Assembly (NCBI GenBank): GCA_965215315.1
Contig: CBDCDB010000008.1
Span: forward strand, 124,001-188,000
Reading direction: 5' to 3'
DNA length: 64,000 bases
DNA from: Truepera sp965215315
Lineage (GTDB): Bacteria; Deinococcota; Deinococci; Deinococcales; Trueperaceae
The notes below the pieces were generated by a model. That model was not told where the DNA came from. It saw only the letters and a program-made list of their open reading frames with translations, and searched no databases. The stretch's first letter is position 1; every line of letters begins with the position of its first letter. The position numbers were made by a program, and so were the translations under genes. This document shows, one piece after another, positions 8,157 to 16,767 of this stretch.

Positions 8157-9341
8157 GTGAATATTGCAGTTTTGCTTCATAGTGGTGCGGGTGGCAGTGG
8201 GGTCGTTGCCACCGAGGTCGGGGTTGGCTTGGCGCAGCAGGGTCACACGGTTCACTTCGTAGCGAACAGCGTCCCCTTTCGGCTGACCGAGCGCGGCCAC
8301 CCAAACGTCTATTTCCATCAGGTCGAGAGCATGTCGTATCCGCTCTTCGACGCGCCGCTGACGACCCTCGCTGAAGCGTCTAAACTCGCCGAGGTCATCG
8401 AAGAAAACGGCATCGACATCATTCACGCGCACTACGCGATTCCGCACGCGGCGGCAGCTATCCTGGCCCGCGATATGGCGCGGGTGCCCGTTCCGCCAGC
8501 GGTCGTTACGACGCTTCACGGCACCGACGTGACGCTTGTGGGGCTCAACCGGGCCTATTTACGGACGACGCAGTATTCGGTCGAACATTCCGACGCGGTG
8601 ACGGCGGTCAGTCACTATCTGGCGGGCTATACCCACGCCGAGATGGGCGTCAAGCGCGATATTACGGTCGTGCCGAACGCGGTTGATAGCGAGCGGTTTA
8701 GTCCGCACGGGTCGCCCGAACTGCGCCAGCGCTACGCGCATCCCGAAGAAAAACTCCTGACGCACGTTTCGAACTTTCGTTCGGTCAAACGCGTTGAAGA
8801 TGTGGTGCGGACGTTTGCGGCGGTCTCGAGTGAAGTCGGTGCCCGCCTCCTGATGATTGGCGACGGCCCCGACCGGCCCAAAGCGTTTGAACTCGCCACC
8901 CAACTCGGCGTCGGTGGGCGGGTGGCGTTTTTAGGCTCGTTCCCCCGGATTGAGGGCCTTTTAGCCATCAGCGACCTGTTTCTGCTGCCGAGCAGTGAGG
9001 AATCGTTCGGGCTCGCGGCGTTGGAGGCGATGGCTTCAGGCGTCCCGGTGATTGCCACGCGTACCGGCGGGATTCCGGAGGTCGTCGTAGACGGCAAGTC
9101 GGGCTACCTGTGCGCTTTAGGCGATACGGCGGGGATGGCGACAGCGGCGCTGACGCTGCTAAAAAATCCGGTGCTGCACAAGACGTTCGGCGAGGCGGCG
9201 CGGGCTCGAGCTGTGAACGTCTTTAGTGAAACGAAGGTGCTGCCGCTGTACCTAGGGGCCTACGAACGCGCGATGTCTGAACGGGCGCTGGCGTCGCGGC
9301 TGCCCGAAACTTCACCTGAAACGTCGCTGAGCGGCAGATAG
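8157..9341 (+). CDS. bshA: N-acetyl-alpha-D-glucosaminyl L-malate synthase (bacillithiol step 1)
   Basis: A GT4 glycosyltransferase that joins GlcNAc from UDP-GlcNAc to L-malate, the first step of bacillithiol synthesis. Its length of 394 aa is a little long for the family (about 380). The N-terminal segment MNIAVLLHSGAGGSGVVATE, HGTDVTLVG near residue 122 and the UDP-binding EESFGLAALEAMASGVPVIA are diagnostic. The start is GTG 8157 with AAGGGG 7 nt upstream. No bshB or bshC is in this window. The last 82 bp overlap the 3' end of tsaD on the other strand, so each C-terminus is partly encoded by the other's antisense. Confidence 0.9.
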   Translation: MNIAVLLHSGAGGSGVVATEVGVGLAQQGHTVHFVANSVPFRLTERGHPNVYFHQVESMSYPLFDAPLTTLAEASKLAEVIEENGIDIIHAHYAIPHAAAAILARDMARVPVPPAVVTTLHGTDVTLVGLNRAYLRTTQYSVEHSDAVTAVSHYLAGYTHAEMGVKRDITVVPNAVDSERFSPHGSPELRQRYAHPEEKLLTHVSNFRSVKRVEDVVRTFAAVSSEVGARLLMIGDGPDRPKAFELATQLGVGGRVAFLGSFPRIEGLLAISDLFLLPSSEESFGLAALEAMASGVPVIATRTGGIPEVVVDGKSGYLCALGDTAGMATAALTLLKNPVLHKTFGEAARARAVNVFSETKVLPLYLGAYERAMSERALASRLPETSPETSLSGR

Positions 9342-10306
9342 GGCGTCGCGTCCACTTCAGCTGGGCTGGTCAGTCCAGCCTCTAAGCGGGCGTGTGCGGC
9401 AAGCGCGATCATCGCGCCGTTGTCCGTTGCTAAAGAGAGGGGCGGCACGCGACCCTCGAGCCCGGTTTCCTGCAGACGTTCGCGCAACTGTTTATTTGCC
9501 GCCACTCCGCCCGCCACAACAAGCGTTTTATAGCCCGTCTTTGCAGCGGCCCGGAGCGTTGTCTGCACGAGGCTTTCGACCACAACGCGTTCAAAGCTCG
9601 CTGCTACATCCGCTTTAGGTGCGTCCGGTTGACGTTGTAAAAGCACTGACACGGCGGTTTTAAGCCCACTAAACGAAAAGTCAAACCCCTGCTGACCCCG
9701 AAGCGGCACCGTAAACGGAAACGCGTCCGGGTCGCCTGTTTCGGCTAAACGCCCTAGCGCCGCGCCACCCGGATACCCGAGGCCCAGAAGCCGCGCCGCC
9801 TTATCGAACGCTTCACCGGCAGCGTCGTCGCGGCTGCGGCCCAACTCCCTATAGTCTCCCCACGCTCGCACGTCGAACAAGCTGGTGTGTCCGCCTGAAG
9901 CGATAAGGCAGAGAAACGGCGGCTTCGTGTCCCCTTCTGCGAGGCTCGAAGCGATGTGACCCTCGAGGTGATGCACCGGCACAAACGGCAACCCGCGCGC
10001 CCACGCGACTCCTTTAGCGTAGGTCAGACCAACTAGCAGAGCTCCGATAAGACCGGGGCCGTAGGTTGCGGCAACGTGCGTTACATCGTTCAAAGTAATA
10101 TCTGCCTCATCAAGTGCGTTTTGAAACACAGTGCCGATAACCGCTAAATGCTCACGGCTCGCCTGCTCGGGCATCACCCCGCCGAAAGGGGCGTGCAGCG
10201 CCGTTTGCGACGCCACGACGTTGGCGACCACGCGGCCCCCCCGAACGACGCCGACGCCAGTATCATCGCAAGACGTATCGACGCCCAAGATAATACGCTC
10301 GTTCAT
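9260..10306 (-). CDS. tsaD: tRNA N6-adenosine threonylcarbamoyltransferase
   Basis: TsaD transfers the threonylcarbamoyl group to A37 of ANN-decoding tRNAs, working with TsaB and TsaE, and is normally essential. The protein is 348 aa. I see GVDTSCDDTGVGVV at the N-terminus, the metal-binding HxxxH motif in VHHLEGHIASSL, and the ASNH-fold segments SGGHTSLF and AGGVAANKQLRERL. The frame is open upstream to 10462, but ATG 10306 fits the family and has TACGCT 6 nt upstream. The last 82 bp are antisense to bshA. TsaB and TsaE are not seen in the window. Confidence 0.95.
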   Translation of the reverse strand: MNERIILGVDTSCDDTGVGVVRGGRVVANVVASQTALHAPFGGVMPEQASREHLAVIGTVFQNALDEADITLNDVTHVAATYGPGLIGALLVGLTYAKGVAWARGLPFVPVHHLEGHIASSLAEGDTKPPFLCLIASGGHTSLFDVRAWGDYRELGRSRDDAAGEAFDKAARLLGLGYPGGAALGRLAETGDPDAFPFTVPLRGQQGFDFSFSGLKTAVSVLLQRQPDAPKADVAASFERVVVESLVQTTLRAAAKTGYKTLVVAGGVAANKQLRERLQETGLEGRVPPLSLATDNGAMIALAAHARLEAGLTSPAEVDATPYLPLSDVSGEVSGSRDASARSDIARS

Positions 10307-10345
10307 CCCGTAAGCGTAGCACCCATCCCTTGCTAAAGTGGTTTG
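10307..10345. promoter_or_regulatory. back-to-back leaderless promoters (tsaD / rsmC-like)
   Basis: Minus strand: TACGCT (10318-10313), 6 nt, then ATG 10306. Plus strand: TAAAGT (10334-10339), 6 nt, then GTG 10346. The two start codons are 39 bp apart, so the -35 region of each promoter must lie on or past the -10 of the other. This predicts mutual interference. Neither gene has a Shine-Dalgarno sequence. Confidence 0.6.
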
Positions 10346-11464
10346 GTGAGCTTCACTGAAACCTTGAGACGCTACCATCAGCTCGAGCCCAAACACCTCC
10401 TGCAACCGGGTAGCGGTCTGCGCTACGCCGTCAAAGCTGGCGTGCGCGGGTATCCGCTCCACCCCGGCGCGGCGCTCATGATAGCTAAAGCCGATTTGGA
10501 GACGGGCTCGCTGGTTGACGCCAGTGGTTCAGGTGGGCTCGTCGCATTGACCTCTAACGCCGAAACAAAAATCGTTCTGGAAACTTCCAAAGCCGCCCTG
10601 CGCTGCGCCGCCTGGACGTTTGCAGATTCAGACACGCAGCTCGTTGCCGGTGCGCCGTGGGACGCGCGCGCTGGTACTGCCGACTTCATCGCACTCGCGC
10701 CGCCGACCGACCGGGGAAGTTTCCGCGTTCAGGCCGAGTTTGCCGGAGCCCACGCCGCACTTAAACCGGGCGGCGCGGCCCTCATCGTCATGCATAAAGA
10801 CCAGGGCGCAAAACGCTACGAAAAGCTGATGGCAGAACTGTTCGGTGAGCTTGACGTTCTCGCTAAAGGCGGCGGCTGGCGGCTTGTCCGGGCGAAAAAA
10901 ATAAACGATAAGGGGCTCGAGGTCGCCCCTCTAGAGTTCTCTGCTGCCGACCTAAGCTTGCAAGCTGAACCCGGTGTGTTCGCTGCCGGAAAACTCGACC
11001 CCGGCACGGCGCGGTTTTTGGGCGTGGTGCAGCTTTCGGATTTTACGGGTAAGCGTGTGCTCGAGCTAGGCTGCGGCTACGGCGTCATCGCTCTCAAAGC
11101 ATCTTTGGCAGGTGCGGCTGTTACGGCTACCGACGACGACCTCTTGGCCGTACGCAGCACCCACCGCAACGCGGCGCACTACGGCGCGGACGTGCGCGTC
11201 CTGCACTCGGATGTGGATTCCGAACTGCAAGACGAAACCTTTGACGCCGTGCTGATGAACCCGCCCTTTCACGTTGGCAAACAGGTCGTGATGGACGTGC
11301 CGGGGGCGTTTCTGGCGGCGGCTTATGAACGGCTCGAGCCCGGCGGTACCCTCACGCTGGTGGCGAATAAAGCGCTGCCGTATGAACGGGAGTTGGCAGG
11401 GTTTAGGAGCTGGGAGACCCTTTTTGCGGACAATCAGTTTAAGGTCTTACGGGCAGTTAAGTAG
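10346..11464 (+). CDS. RsmC/RlmG-like class I SAM methyltransferase
   Basis: A 372-aa methyltransferase of the RsmC/RlmG type, which makes N2-methylguanosine in ribosomal RNA. The N-terminal half is a degenerate methyltransferase-like domain. The C-terminal half has the SAM motif I (VLELGCGYGVIALKA, near residue 240), motif II (VTATDDD) and the catalytic NPPFH motif near residue 308, typical of amino-methylating enzymes on RNA bases. Start: the frame opens at TTG 10343, but GTG 10346 lies exactly 6 nt after TAAAGT. Whether 16S or 23S rRNA is the target cannot be read from sequence. Confidence 0.85.
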   Translation: MSFTETLRRYHQLEPKHLLQPGSGLRYAVKAGVRGYPLHPGAALMIAKADLETGSLVDASGSGGLVALTSNAETKIVLETSKAALRCAAWTFADSDTQLVAGAPWDARAGTADFIALAPPTDRGSFRVQAEFAGAHAALKPGGAALIVMHKDQGAKRYEKLMAELFGELDVLAKGGGWRLVRAKKINDKGLEVAPLEFSAADLSLQAEPGVFAAGKLDPGTARFLGVVQLSDFTGKRVLELGCGYGVIALKASLAGAAVTATDDDLLAVRSTHRNAAHYGADVRVLHSDVDSELQDETFDAVLMNPPFHVGKQVVMDVPGAFLAAAYERLEPGGTLTLVANKALPYERELAGFRSWETLFADNQFKVLRAVK

Positions 11465-11522
11465 CTCGAGACACCTGAAACAGTCAGTTACGGCAATTTA
11501 GACCTCGAGGAGATATGATTCC

Positions 11523-12188
11523 GTGCTAAAACCTCATTCAAAAGCCTGGTACGCACAGCTAGCTGCTAAAACCGGTGTGTATGAGTATCCGTGGACGCAA
11601 AACCTGAGTGCGCCGGGTGGCGAAGAGCTGTTTGACGTGCTGCTGGAACACTTTTTGACCCCTGAAACGAATGTGCTCGAGGCCGGTTGCGGCCACGGGC
11701 GGGACGCCAAACGTTATGTACCCCAAGTTCGGAGCTATACCGGCTATGATTTCACTCCGCCTTATGTTGAACGTGCCGAAGAAAACGCGCCGCAAGCGGA
11801 ATTTGTCGTGTGGGACTCGAAGCGTGAACCCATACCGGCGTTCGGGCGGCGTTTTGATCTGGTCATGTCGCGGCGTGGCCCGACGAGCGTAATTCCGCAC
11901 CTGCCGGAGTTATGCGTTCCTGGTGCTCGAGTCTTGTGTATTCACCCTGAACACGGCGAAGCGCGGGTCAAAGAGCGTTTGGCGCAGTTGGGGCTGGAAC
12001 CGCAGGCAGAGTGGCGCGTCCGGGTCAAGGGCTTCCTGTCGACGTTAGAAGACTTCGTTGTTTACCGGCAGTTTCATGGTGATGGGCGCTCTTTAGAGGA
12101 GCTTCATATTGAGTGGGATGAGGGTGGGAAGGCTCAAGGCTTCCCCGTAGAAGAGTCGAGATATATCTATCTGGCTCAGATACCGTAG
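11523..12188 (+). CDS. class I SAM-dependent methyltransferase
   Basis: A 221-aa methyltransferase with unknown substrate. Motif I is VLEAGCGHGRDAKRY near residue 50, followed by YTGYDFTPPYVERA, then the post-motif region DLVMSRRGPTSVIPHLPEL. This resembles the 'methyltransferase type 11/25' group acting on small molecules. Start GTG 11523 has GAGGAG about 11 nt upstream, longer than ideal. It follows the RsmC-like gene by 58 bp on the same strand. A small hairpin (12185-12191 with 12196-12202) overlaps the stop codon and may help end transcription. Confidence 0.75.
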   Translation: MLKPHSKAWYAQLAAKTGVYEYPWTQNLSAPGGEELFDVLLEHFLTPETNVLEAGCGHGRDAKRYVPQVRSYTGYDFTPPYVERAEENAPQAEFVVWDSKREPIPAFGRRFDLVMSRRGPTSVIPHLPELCVPGARVLCIHPEHGEARVKERLAQLGLEPQAEWRVRVKGFLSTLEDFVVYRQFHGDGRSLEELHIEWDEGGKAQGFPVEESRYIYLAQIP

Positions 12189-12219
12189 TTCGGTTGAACT
12201 ACAGAAGCTTTCCCAAGCC

Positions 12220-13018
12220 TTAGCCAGAAGGATATGCGACCGTTTCATTGTTGTCATAACCCCAACAGATAATGGTTGCACTGTCTCTTCCTTTGCCTTC
12301 ATGTACCTTCTCGAGCAACAGCCTTATACGAAGGCGCATGATGTGATACGACCTCCGCTAAAACGCTCGGATTTTCAAACGGACGATTGCCAAACTCGAG
12401 CAGCCCATCTGTAAGCATAACGACGTGGTTGAGGCCGCCCCGAAGCTCTCGTATACCTACCGTGAATGAGGGCACAGGAGTGTCAAAGGTGTTGACCCTG
12501 CCGACCCACTCGAAAAACTGCCGCTGATTAAGTGCATACTGGCCGAGTTCCGCCAATTCCGGGTGAAGCAGATAGAGTACGCAGTCTCCGATACTTAGCC
12601 ACCACAGATACTTTCCCTTTTGAACACAGATAAGACAGGCAGTTTCACCAGTAAGCGAGCGGCACTTGTCCAGAAAAGCCGGGGTGCGAAAGGCTTGCAG
12701 CAAGTGATGTTGCAACTGGTCGAACGCTTGAGCGCTTGGGAGCGCCAAGTCTTGTAGCAACTCTCTTTTTGTTTTTTGTATCAGCTCGAGTACAGCTGCC
12801 GCGCTGTCATTTCCTGCGTGAGCATCAAATAGGACGGCAAACGTCCACCCCTGACGGACACTGCGCCACACCCGCGCCCCGTCTTCATTTTTGTAAGCTC
12901 CCGTCTCAGTAGACCCTCCGTAACGTCCTATCACAACGCCGTCAAGTTCGGTAATTTCTGGTTTGTCTAAATGGGATTGTTCGCTACCTAACCAAGAAAA
13001 TGTCGAAGGCTCCTCCAT
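12220..13018 (-). pseudogene. PPM/PP2C-family protein phosphatase, frameshifted near the C-terminus
   Basis: A Ser/Thr phosphatase of the PP2C (PPM) type. From ATG 13018 the frame carries the metal-binding motifs GAYKNEDG, FAVLFDAHAGNDSA, LSIGDCVLYLL and VMLTDGLLEF, and stops at 12299. The expected last strand is not in that frame. It is found in a neighbouring frame running to TAA 12220-12222: LLEKVHEGKGRDSATIICW and then GYDNNETVAYPSG. One frameshift around 12305-12340 therefore separates the catalytic core from the C-terminal strand that carries the last metal-binding Asp (GRDSAT). Without it the enzyme would probably be inactive. A consensus error is possible. The start has CATACT 6 nt upstream. 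Confidence 0.75.
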
Positions 13019-13134
13019 ATAGAAAGTATGTCAGTTTTGGTTGTGCTGCAAAAGACCCGCTGTCTTTGCTCGAGCGCACGCATTCCCGTCGCTGCGCCCA
13101 TGTTACTTTTTCCCATGACACAGAAAGTATCAAG

Positions 13135-14112
13135 ATGAACGAACCGCCCGAGACCGCACGCCGCGTTTCCGCCGAGAGCCTAAACCTGTTTGTCAAGGGC
13201 GCTGCCGAAGCCGCCGGTTTACCGGCAGACAAGGCCGAGCGCCTCGCGGGTCTCCTGACCGATAACGACCTGCGGGGCGTCTTCAGTCACGGCACCGTGC
13301 AGATAGCGACCTACGCCCGGCTGATGAGGGACGGCGTACTCAACGCTCAGCCGGAGCCCTTTGTGGTCCGCGAAACCCCGGTCAGTTTACTCTTTGACGG
13401 CGACGGCGGTCTGGGGTATTTTCCGGCGTATGAGGGTACGCTCGAGCTGATTGAAAAGGCCAAGGCGCAGGGTGTGGCGGTTCTCGTCACGAAAAATCAC
13501 GGTCATTTCGGGGCGGCGGGTCTTTACTCGCGCTTGACGCTGGCGCACGACCTACTGAGCTTTGTGACCTCGGGGGTGCAGCTCGAGCTCTCACCCGGCG
13601 ACCCGGTATTTGGAGCGGCGGGCGGTTCGCCGATGTCGTTCAGTGCGCCGACGCTGGCTGAACCGCCGCTCGTGCTCGATTTTGGGACGATGCACGACCT
13701 TTACCCCGGCTCACCCCACCGCGACGAGATCGCCCGCCTAGCGCCGGGGCTGGTTCACCGGGCGATTGGGTTGGGGTCGGTGTGTCAAGCTTGGGGCGGA
13801 TTTCTTGCGGGTGTCCCAGCGGACGCTGCGGCGGCGCAGCGCATCTTTTCCGGGGCTACGCAGGGTTCTATGGTTGTGGCGCTGCAAATTTCTCTGTTTA
13901 CCGACCCCGAGCAGTTCAAGCGGGAGATGGACACCTACGCACGGGCAGTTGCTGAACTGACGCCCTTTACCGGGTCGCGGAGTTACCTTCCCGGCGGGCT
14001 CGAGGCGGAACGCGAACGCGATTACCGTAAAGCGGGTGTTCCGGTCGGGGCCGAACACCGGAAGATATTTGAAACCCTAGCTGACGAGTTCGGGCTCGAG
14101 GTGCCCTGGTAG
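13135..14112 (+). CDS. Ldh2-family NAD(P)-dependent malate/L-lactate/ureidoglycolate-type dehydrogenase
   Basis: A 325-aa oxidoreductase of the LDH2/MDH2 family, which reduces 2-oxo acids with NAD(P)H and is unrelated to classical Rossmann LDH. The N-terminal RLAGLLTDNDLRGVFSHGTV and the central KNHGHFGAAGLYS motif (catalytic His) are clear. The frame opens at 13000 and would overlap the start of the divergent phosphatase. ATG 13135 (MNEPPETARR) gives the normal family length. The preferred substrate in this family varies widely (malate, sulfolactate, ureidoglycolate), and the neighbours do not help. Confidence 0.85.
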   Translation: MNEPPETARRVSAESLNLFVKGAAEAAGLPADKAERLAGLLTDNDLRGVFSHGTVQIATYARLMRDGVLNAQPEPFVVRETPVSLLFDGDGGLGYFPAYEGTLELIEKAKAQGVAVLVTKNHGHFGAAGLYSRLTLAHDLLSFVTSGVQLELSPGDPVFGAAGGSPMSFSAPTLAEPPLVLDFGTMHDLYPGSPHRDEIARLAPGLVHRAIGLGSVCQAWGGFLAGVPADAAAAQRIFSGATQGSMVVALQISLFTDPEQFKREMDTYARAVAELTPFTGSRSYLPGGLEAERERDYRKAGVPVGAEHRKIFETLADEFGLEVPW

Positions 14113-14149
14113 CGCGTTTTTTGCTTGGGAGCTGTTGTCAGGATTTGTC

Positions 14150-15046
14150 TTACGGTGTCAGCTGATAGCCTTCGCTGGGTTTGAGCTCGAGCACCTCACC
14201 TGCCTCCGCAAACGCCCGTAAAACCTCCAAAACTCTTTCGGGTACGACTTTATCTGCGCAAATAGCGCCCAACGTCGGCCCCGCTCCGGACAAAAACGCG
14301 GCGCTCGCGCCTGCGCCCAGGAGCGCCTTTCGGCAATCTGCCAAACCCGGAATGAGCGGTTCACGGTACGGTTCGTGCAACTTGTCTTGTGACGCGACGC
14401 GCAAGAGTTCGGGTTTGTCCAGCGCCACAGCGGTGGTCCAGAGCGCGCAGCGGCTCGAGTTAAAAATAGTGTCAGCGCGGCTATAGGTTCGGGGCAACAC
14501 GGCCCGCGCCTCACGGGTCAGAAGTTCGGTTTCGGGGACGGCGAAGAGCAGGTGCCAGTGTGAGGGGAGGGGCAGAGCTTGGCAGAGGTAGCCGGTTTCG
14601 GTTTGGGCCGCCACCGTAAAACCGCCGTAAACGGCCGGGGCCACGTTGTCGGGGTGGCCCTCGAGCCCCGCTGCGAGCTGAAACACCCCGTCACGCCCCA
14701 GTGCACCGCCCAGAAAAGCGTCAGCCAGGGCTGCTCCTGCGACGAGCGCCGCCGACGACGACCCGAGACCTCTTGCTAAAGGAACCGTATTGTGCGCTGC
14801 CACACTGATTGTCGGTGCGGTTTCGCCCATAACCTCAAACGCCGCCCGAAACCCCTGATGCGTCAGGTTGTCCGGGGTGTCCGCGACGTGTCCTGTTCCT
14901 GTGTAGCTAAAGCTGTCGCGCTCTGCAAGGGTCGCTGAAACCTCGAGATACCGCGTCACGGCGAGACCCAAACAGTCGAACCCCGGCCCCAGATTGGCGC
15001 TCGTTGCCGGAACCCGTACGCTTGCCCGCCTTACCGCCACAGGCAC
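14150..15046 (-). CDS. thrB: homoserine kinase
   Basis: Phosphorylates L-homoserine in threonine synthesis. It is a GHMP-superfamily kinase with the N-terminal VRVPATSANLGPGFD and the ATP-binding loop VPLARGLGSSSAALVAGA. The C-terminal AAFLSGAGPTLGAI motif is also present. The frame is open back to ATG 15127, but that would add 27 Cys-rich residues unlike the family and overlap nnrD by 56 bp. GTG 15046, 25 bp after the nnrD stop, gives a 298-aa enzyme of normal length. It is transcribed behind nnrD. Confidence 0.93.
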   Translation of the reverse strand: MPVAVRRASVRVPATSANLGPGFDCLGLAVTRYLEVSATLAERDSFSYTGTGHVADTPDNLTHQGFRAAFEVMGETAPTISVAAHNTVPLARGLGSSSAALVAGAALADAFLGGALGRDGVFQLAAGLEGHPDNVAPAVYGGFTVAAQTETGYLCQALPLPSHWHLLFAVPETELLTREARAVLPRTYSRADTIFNSSRCALWTTAVALDKPELLRVASQDKLHEPYREPLIPGLADCRKALLGAGASAAFLSGAGPTLGAICADKVVPERVLEVLRAFAEAGEVLELKPSEGYQLTP

Positions 15047-15071
15047 GTCACAACTCTTTTTACAGGTTTTC

Positions 15072-16562
15072 TCACAGCTCTCTTGACCGAATCCACAGCT
15101 CTCGCCACGCTCTCGGCAAGTTCTCAATCACATCCGAGGCGACGAGCCCGTCGCCGTAACCTTCCGCAGCAAGCTGACCGGCGCGGGCGTGAACCCAGAC
15201 AGCGGCCCCGGCCCGTTCAAATAAACTTTCTTGGTCCTGACACCACGCGCCCAAAAACCCTGCCAGCACGTCGCCGGTGCCGCCCGTCGCCATCCCCGGA
15301 TGCCCGCCGCTACTCACTAAAACGTGCCCGTCAGGGGCTGCAATCACGGTTGTCGAACCCTTAACGAGCGCCACTGCGCCCGCCCGTTGCGCAAGGGTTT
15401 TAGCCGCACGCAACGGATCTCTTTTGACTTCAGCGGTAGAAATTTCCAGAAGTTTCGCCGCTTCGCCGGTGTGAGGTGTCAAGACGCAGTGACCGTGTGT
15501 GCGAACCGCCTCGAACCAGTTTTCACCGCCCGTGAGTGCGCCTGCGTCTAAGATTGTCGGGACAGCTCTTTGCGCGATGAGGTCAGGTAAGAGCGGTTCG
15601 GCCCGACTGTCCAACCCCGGCCCGATGACCCGGACTTGGGCGCGGTTGTCACCGACCTTAGAAAGCAGCTCGAGCGGATTTTTGTCCCACTCGAGCTGCT
15701 CATGAATCAGTTCGGGCCAGGTTCCGGAGAAGCTCCCTTCAGCTGCCAGCGTGACGAGCCCTGCGCCGCCCCGTAAAGCTGCGCGGCAGGCCATCTCCGC
15801 TGCGCCCAGATAGTTAGCCGAACCTGCAATCACCAAAACCGTTCCGACGGCATATTTTTGGGTGTCTTCTGAACGTGTCGGCAGGTAAGGGCGGACTGTT
15901 TCGGGGGTCATGATGGTGATATTTGACTGCTGTTCCAGAACAGCTGCAGGAATCCCGATGTCGGCGATTTCGGTTTTGCCGAACGCGGGTCTGGCCGGGT
16001 AAAAATAGCTCGAGATCTTCGCCCCGGCAAGCTGCACCGTCCGCGTCGCCTGCAGGTGTGGCCCCAAAATCTCGCCGGTATCTGCCGAAAGTCCCGAAGG
16101 GACGTCGATGCTCAGAATGTCTGCGTCACTTTCGTTCAAGGTTTCGATCAGCTTTGCCAAATCGCCCCCTAAAGCTCGAGATAAGCCGCTGCCGAAAAGT
16201 GCGTCGATGACGAGCGGACGGGCACGCAGCGCGTCCGCTAAAGTCTTTTGCGTAAGCGCGCGCGGGGCGACGCCGTGTGCTAGCAGCGCCTTTCGCATCG
16301 TCCGAGCGTCGTCTCCGGCGGGCGTATCGGTGAGTTCTAAAACCTCGACCTGGCGCTCCCATAAAAGGTGCCGCGCGGCGGCGTAACCGTCGCCGCCGTT
16401 GTTGCCCTTGCCACAGAGAACGAGCACCGTTTGGTCTGGGTGACGCAGCGCAGCTTCGGCGACGGCGCGACCGGCGTTTTCCATAAGTATGAGTAGCGGG
16501 ATGCCCGCGTCGGCTGCGGCTCTGTCGGCGGCGCGCAGCTGCTGGGCACTAAAGAGTTTCAT
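15072..16562 (-). CDS. nnrD: bifunctional NAD(P)H-hydrate epimerase / ADP-dependent (S)-NAD(P)H-hydrate dehydratase
   Basis: Repairs NAD(P)HX, a damaged hydrated form of NAD(P)H. The 496-aa protein is the usual fusion: an N-terminal YjeF_N epimerase (VLCGKGNNGGDGYAAARHLL near residue 50) and a C-terminal ribokinase-like dehydratase (GMATGGTGDVLAGFLGAW near residue 425; LTPHTGEAAKLL). ATG 16562 lies 7 nt after TAGACT, a leaderless layout. thrB follows after 25 bp. The fusion is often annotated nnrD or yjeF; the epimerase half alone would be nnrE. Confidence 0.95.
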   Translation of the reverse strand: MKLFSAQQLRAADRAAADAGIPLLILMENAGRAVAEAALRHPDQTVLVLCGKGNNGGDGYAAARHLLWERQVEVLELTDTPAGDDARTMRKALLAHGVAPRALTQKTLADALRARPLVIDALFGSGLSRALGGDLAKLIETLNESDADILSIDVPSGLSADTGEILGPHLQATRTVQLAGAKISSYFYPARPAFGKTEIADIGIPAAVLEQQSNITIMTPETVRPYLPTRSEDTQKYAVGTVLVIAGSANYLGAAEMACRAALRGGAGLVTLAAEGSFSGTWPELIHEQLEWDKNPLELLSKVGDNRAQVRVIGPGLDSRAEPLLPDLIAQRAVPTILDAGALTGGENWFEAVRTHGHCVLTPHTGEAAKLLEISTAEVKRDPLRAAKTLAQRAGAVALVKGSTTVIAAPDGHVLVSSGGHPGMATGGTGDVLAGFLGAWCQDQESLFERAGAAVWVHARAGQLAAEGYGDGLVASDVIENLPRAWRELWIRSREL

Positions 16563-16575
16563 AGGGTTTAGTCTA
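16563..16575 (-). promoter_or_regulatory. leaderless-type -10 box of nnrD
   Basis: On the minus strand TAGACT (16575-16570), 7 nt (AAACCCT), then ATG 16562. Confidence 0.55.
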
Positions 16576-16767
16576 CGGTGTTTTGTCGGGAGTGTAGCTT
16601 ACGTGTAGAGCGGCCTCGAGCCTTGGTAAACGGCCCACATGCAAGTGGAAGTGACAAATCCGTTTCGCTGTTCTGTTTTGCGTCAAGTATCTTGATACCC
16701 GGGCAGACGCTTGGAGGCGACCATGAGAGGCGATAATGAACCGTGAACAACCCCTGACGTTCGGTGA

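Noticed and set aside
13000..13134. N-terminal extension of the Ldh2-family frame
   Set aside because: It would overlap the start of the divergent phosphatase and lacks family similarity; ATG 13135 gives the normal length.
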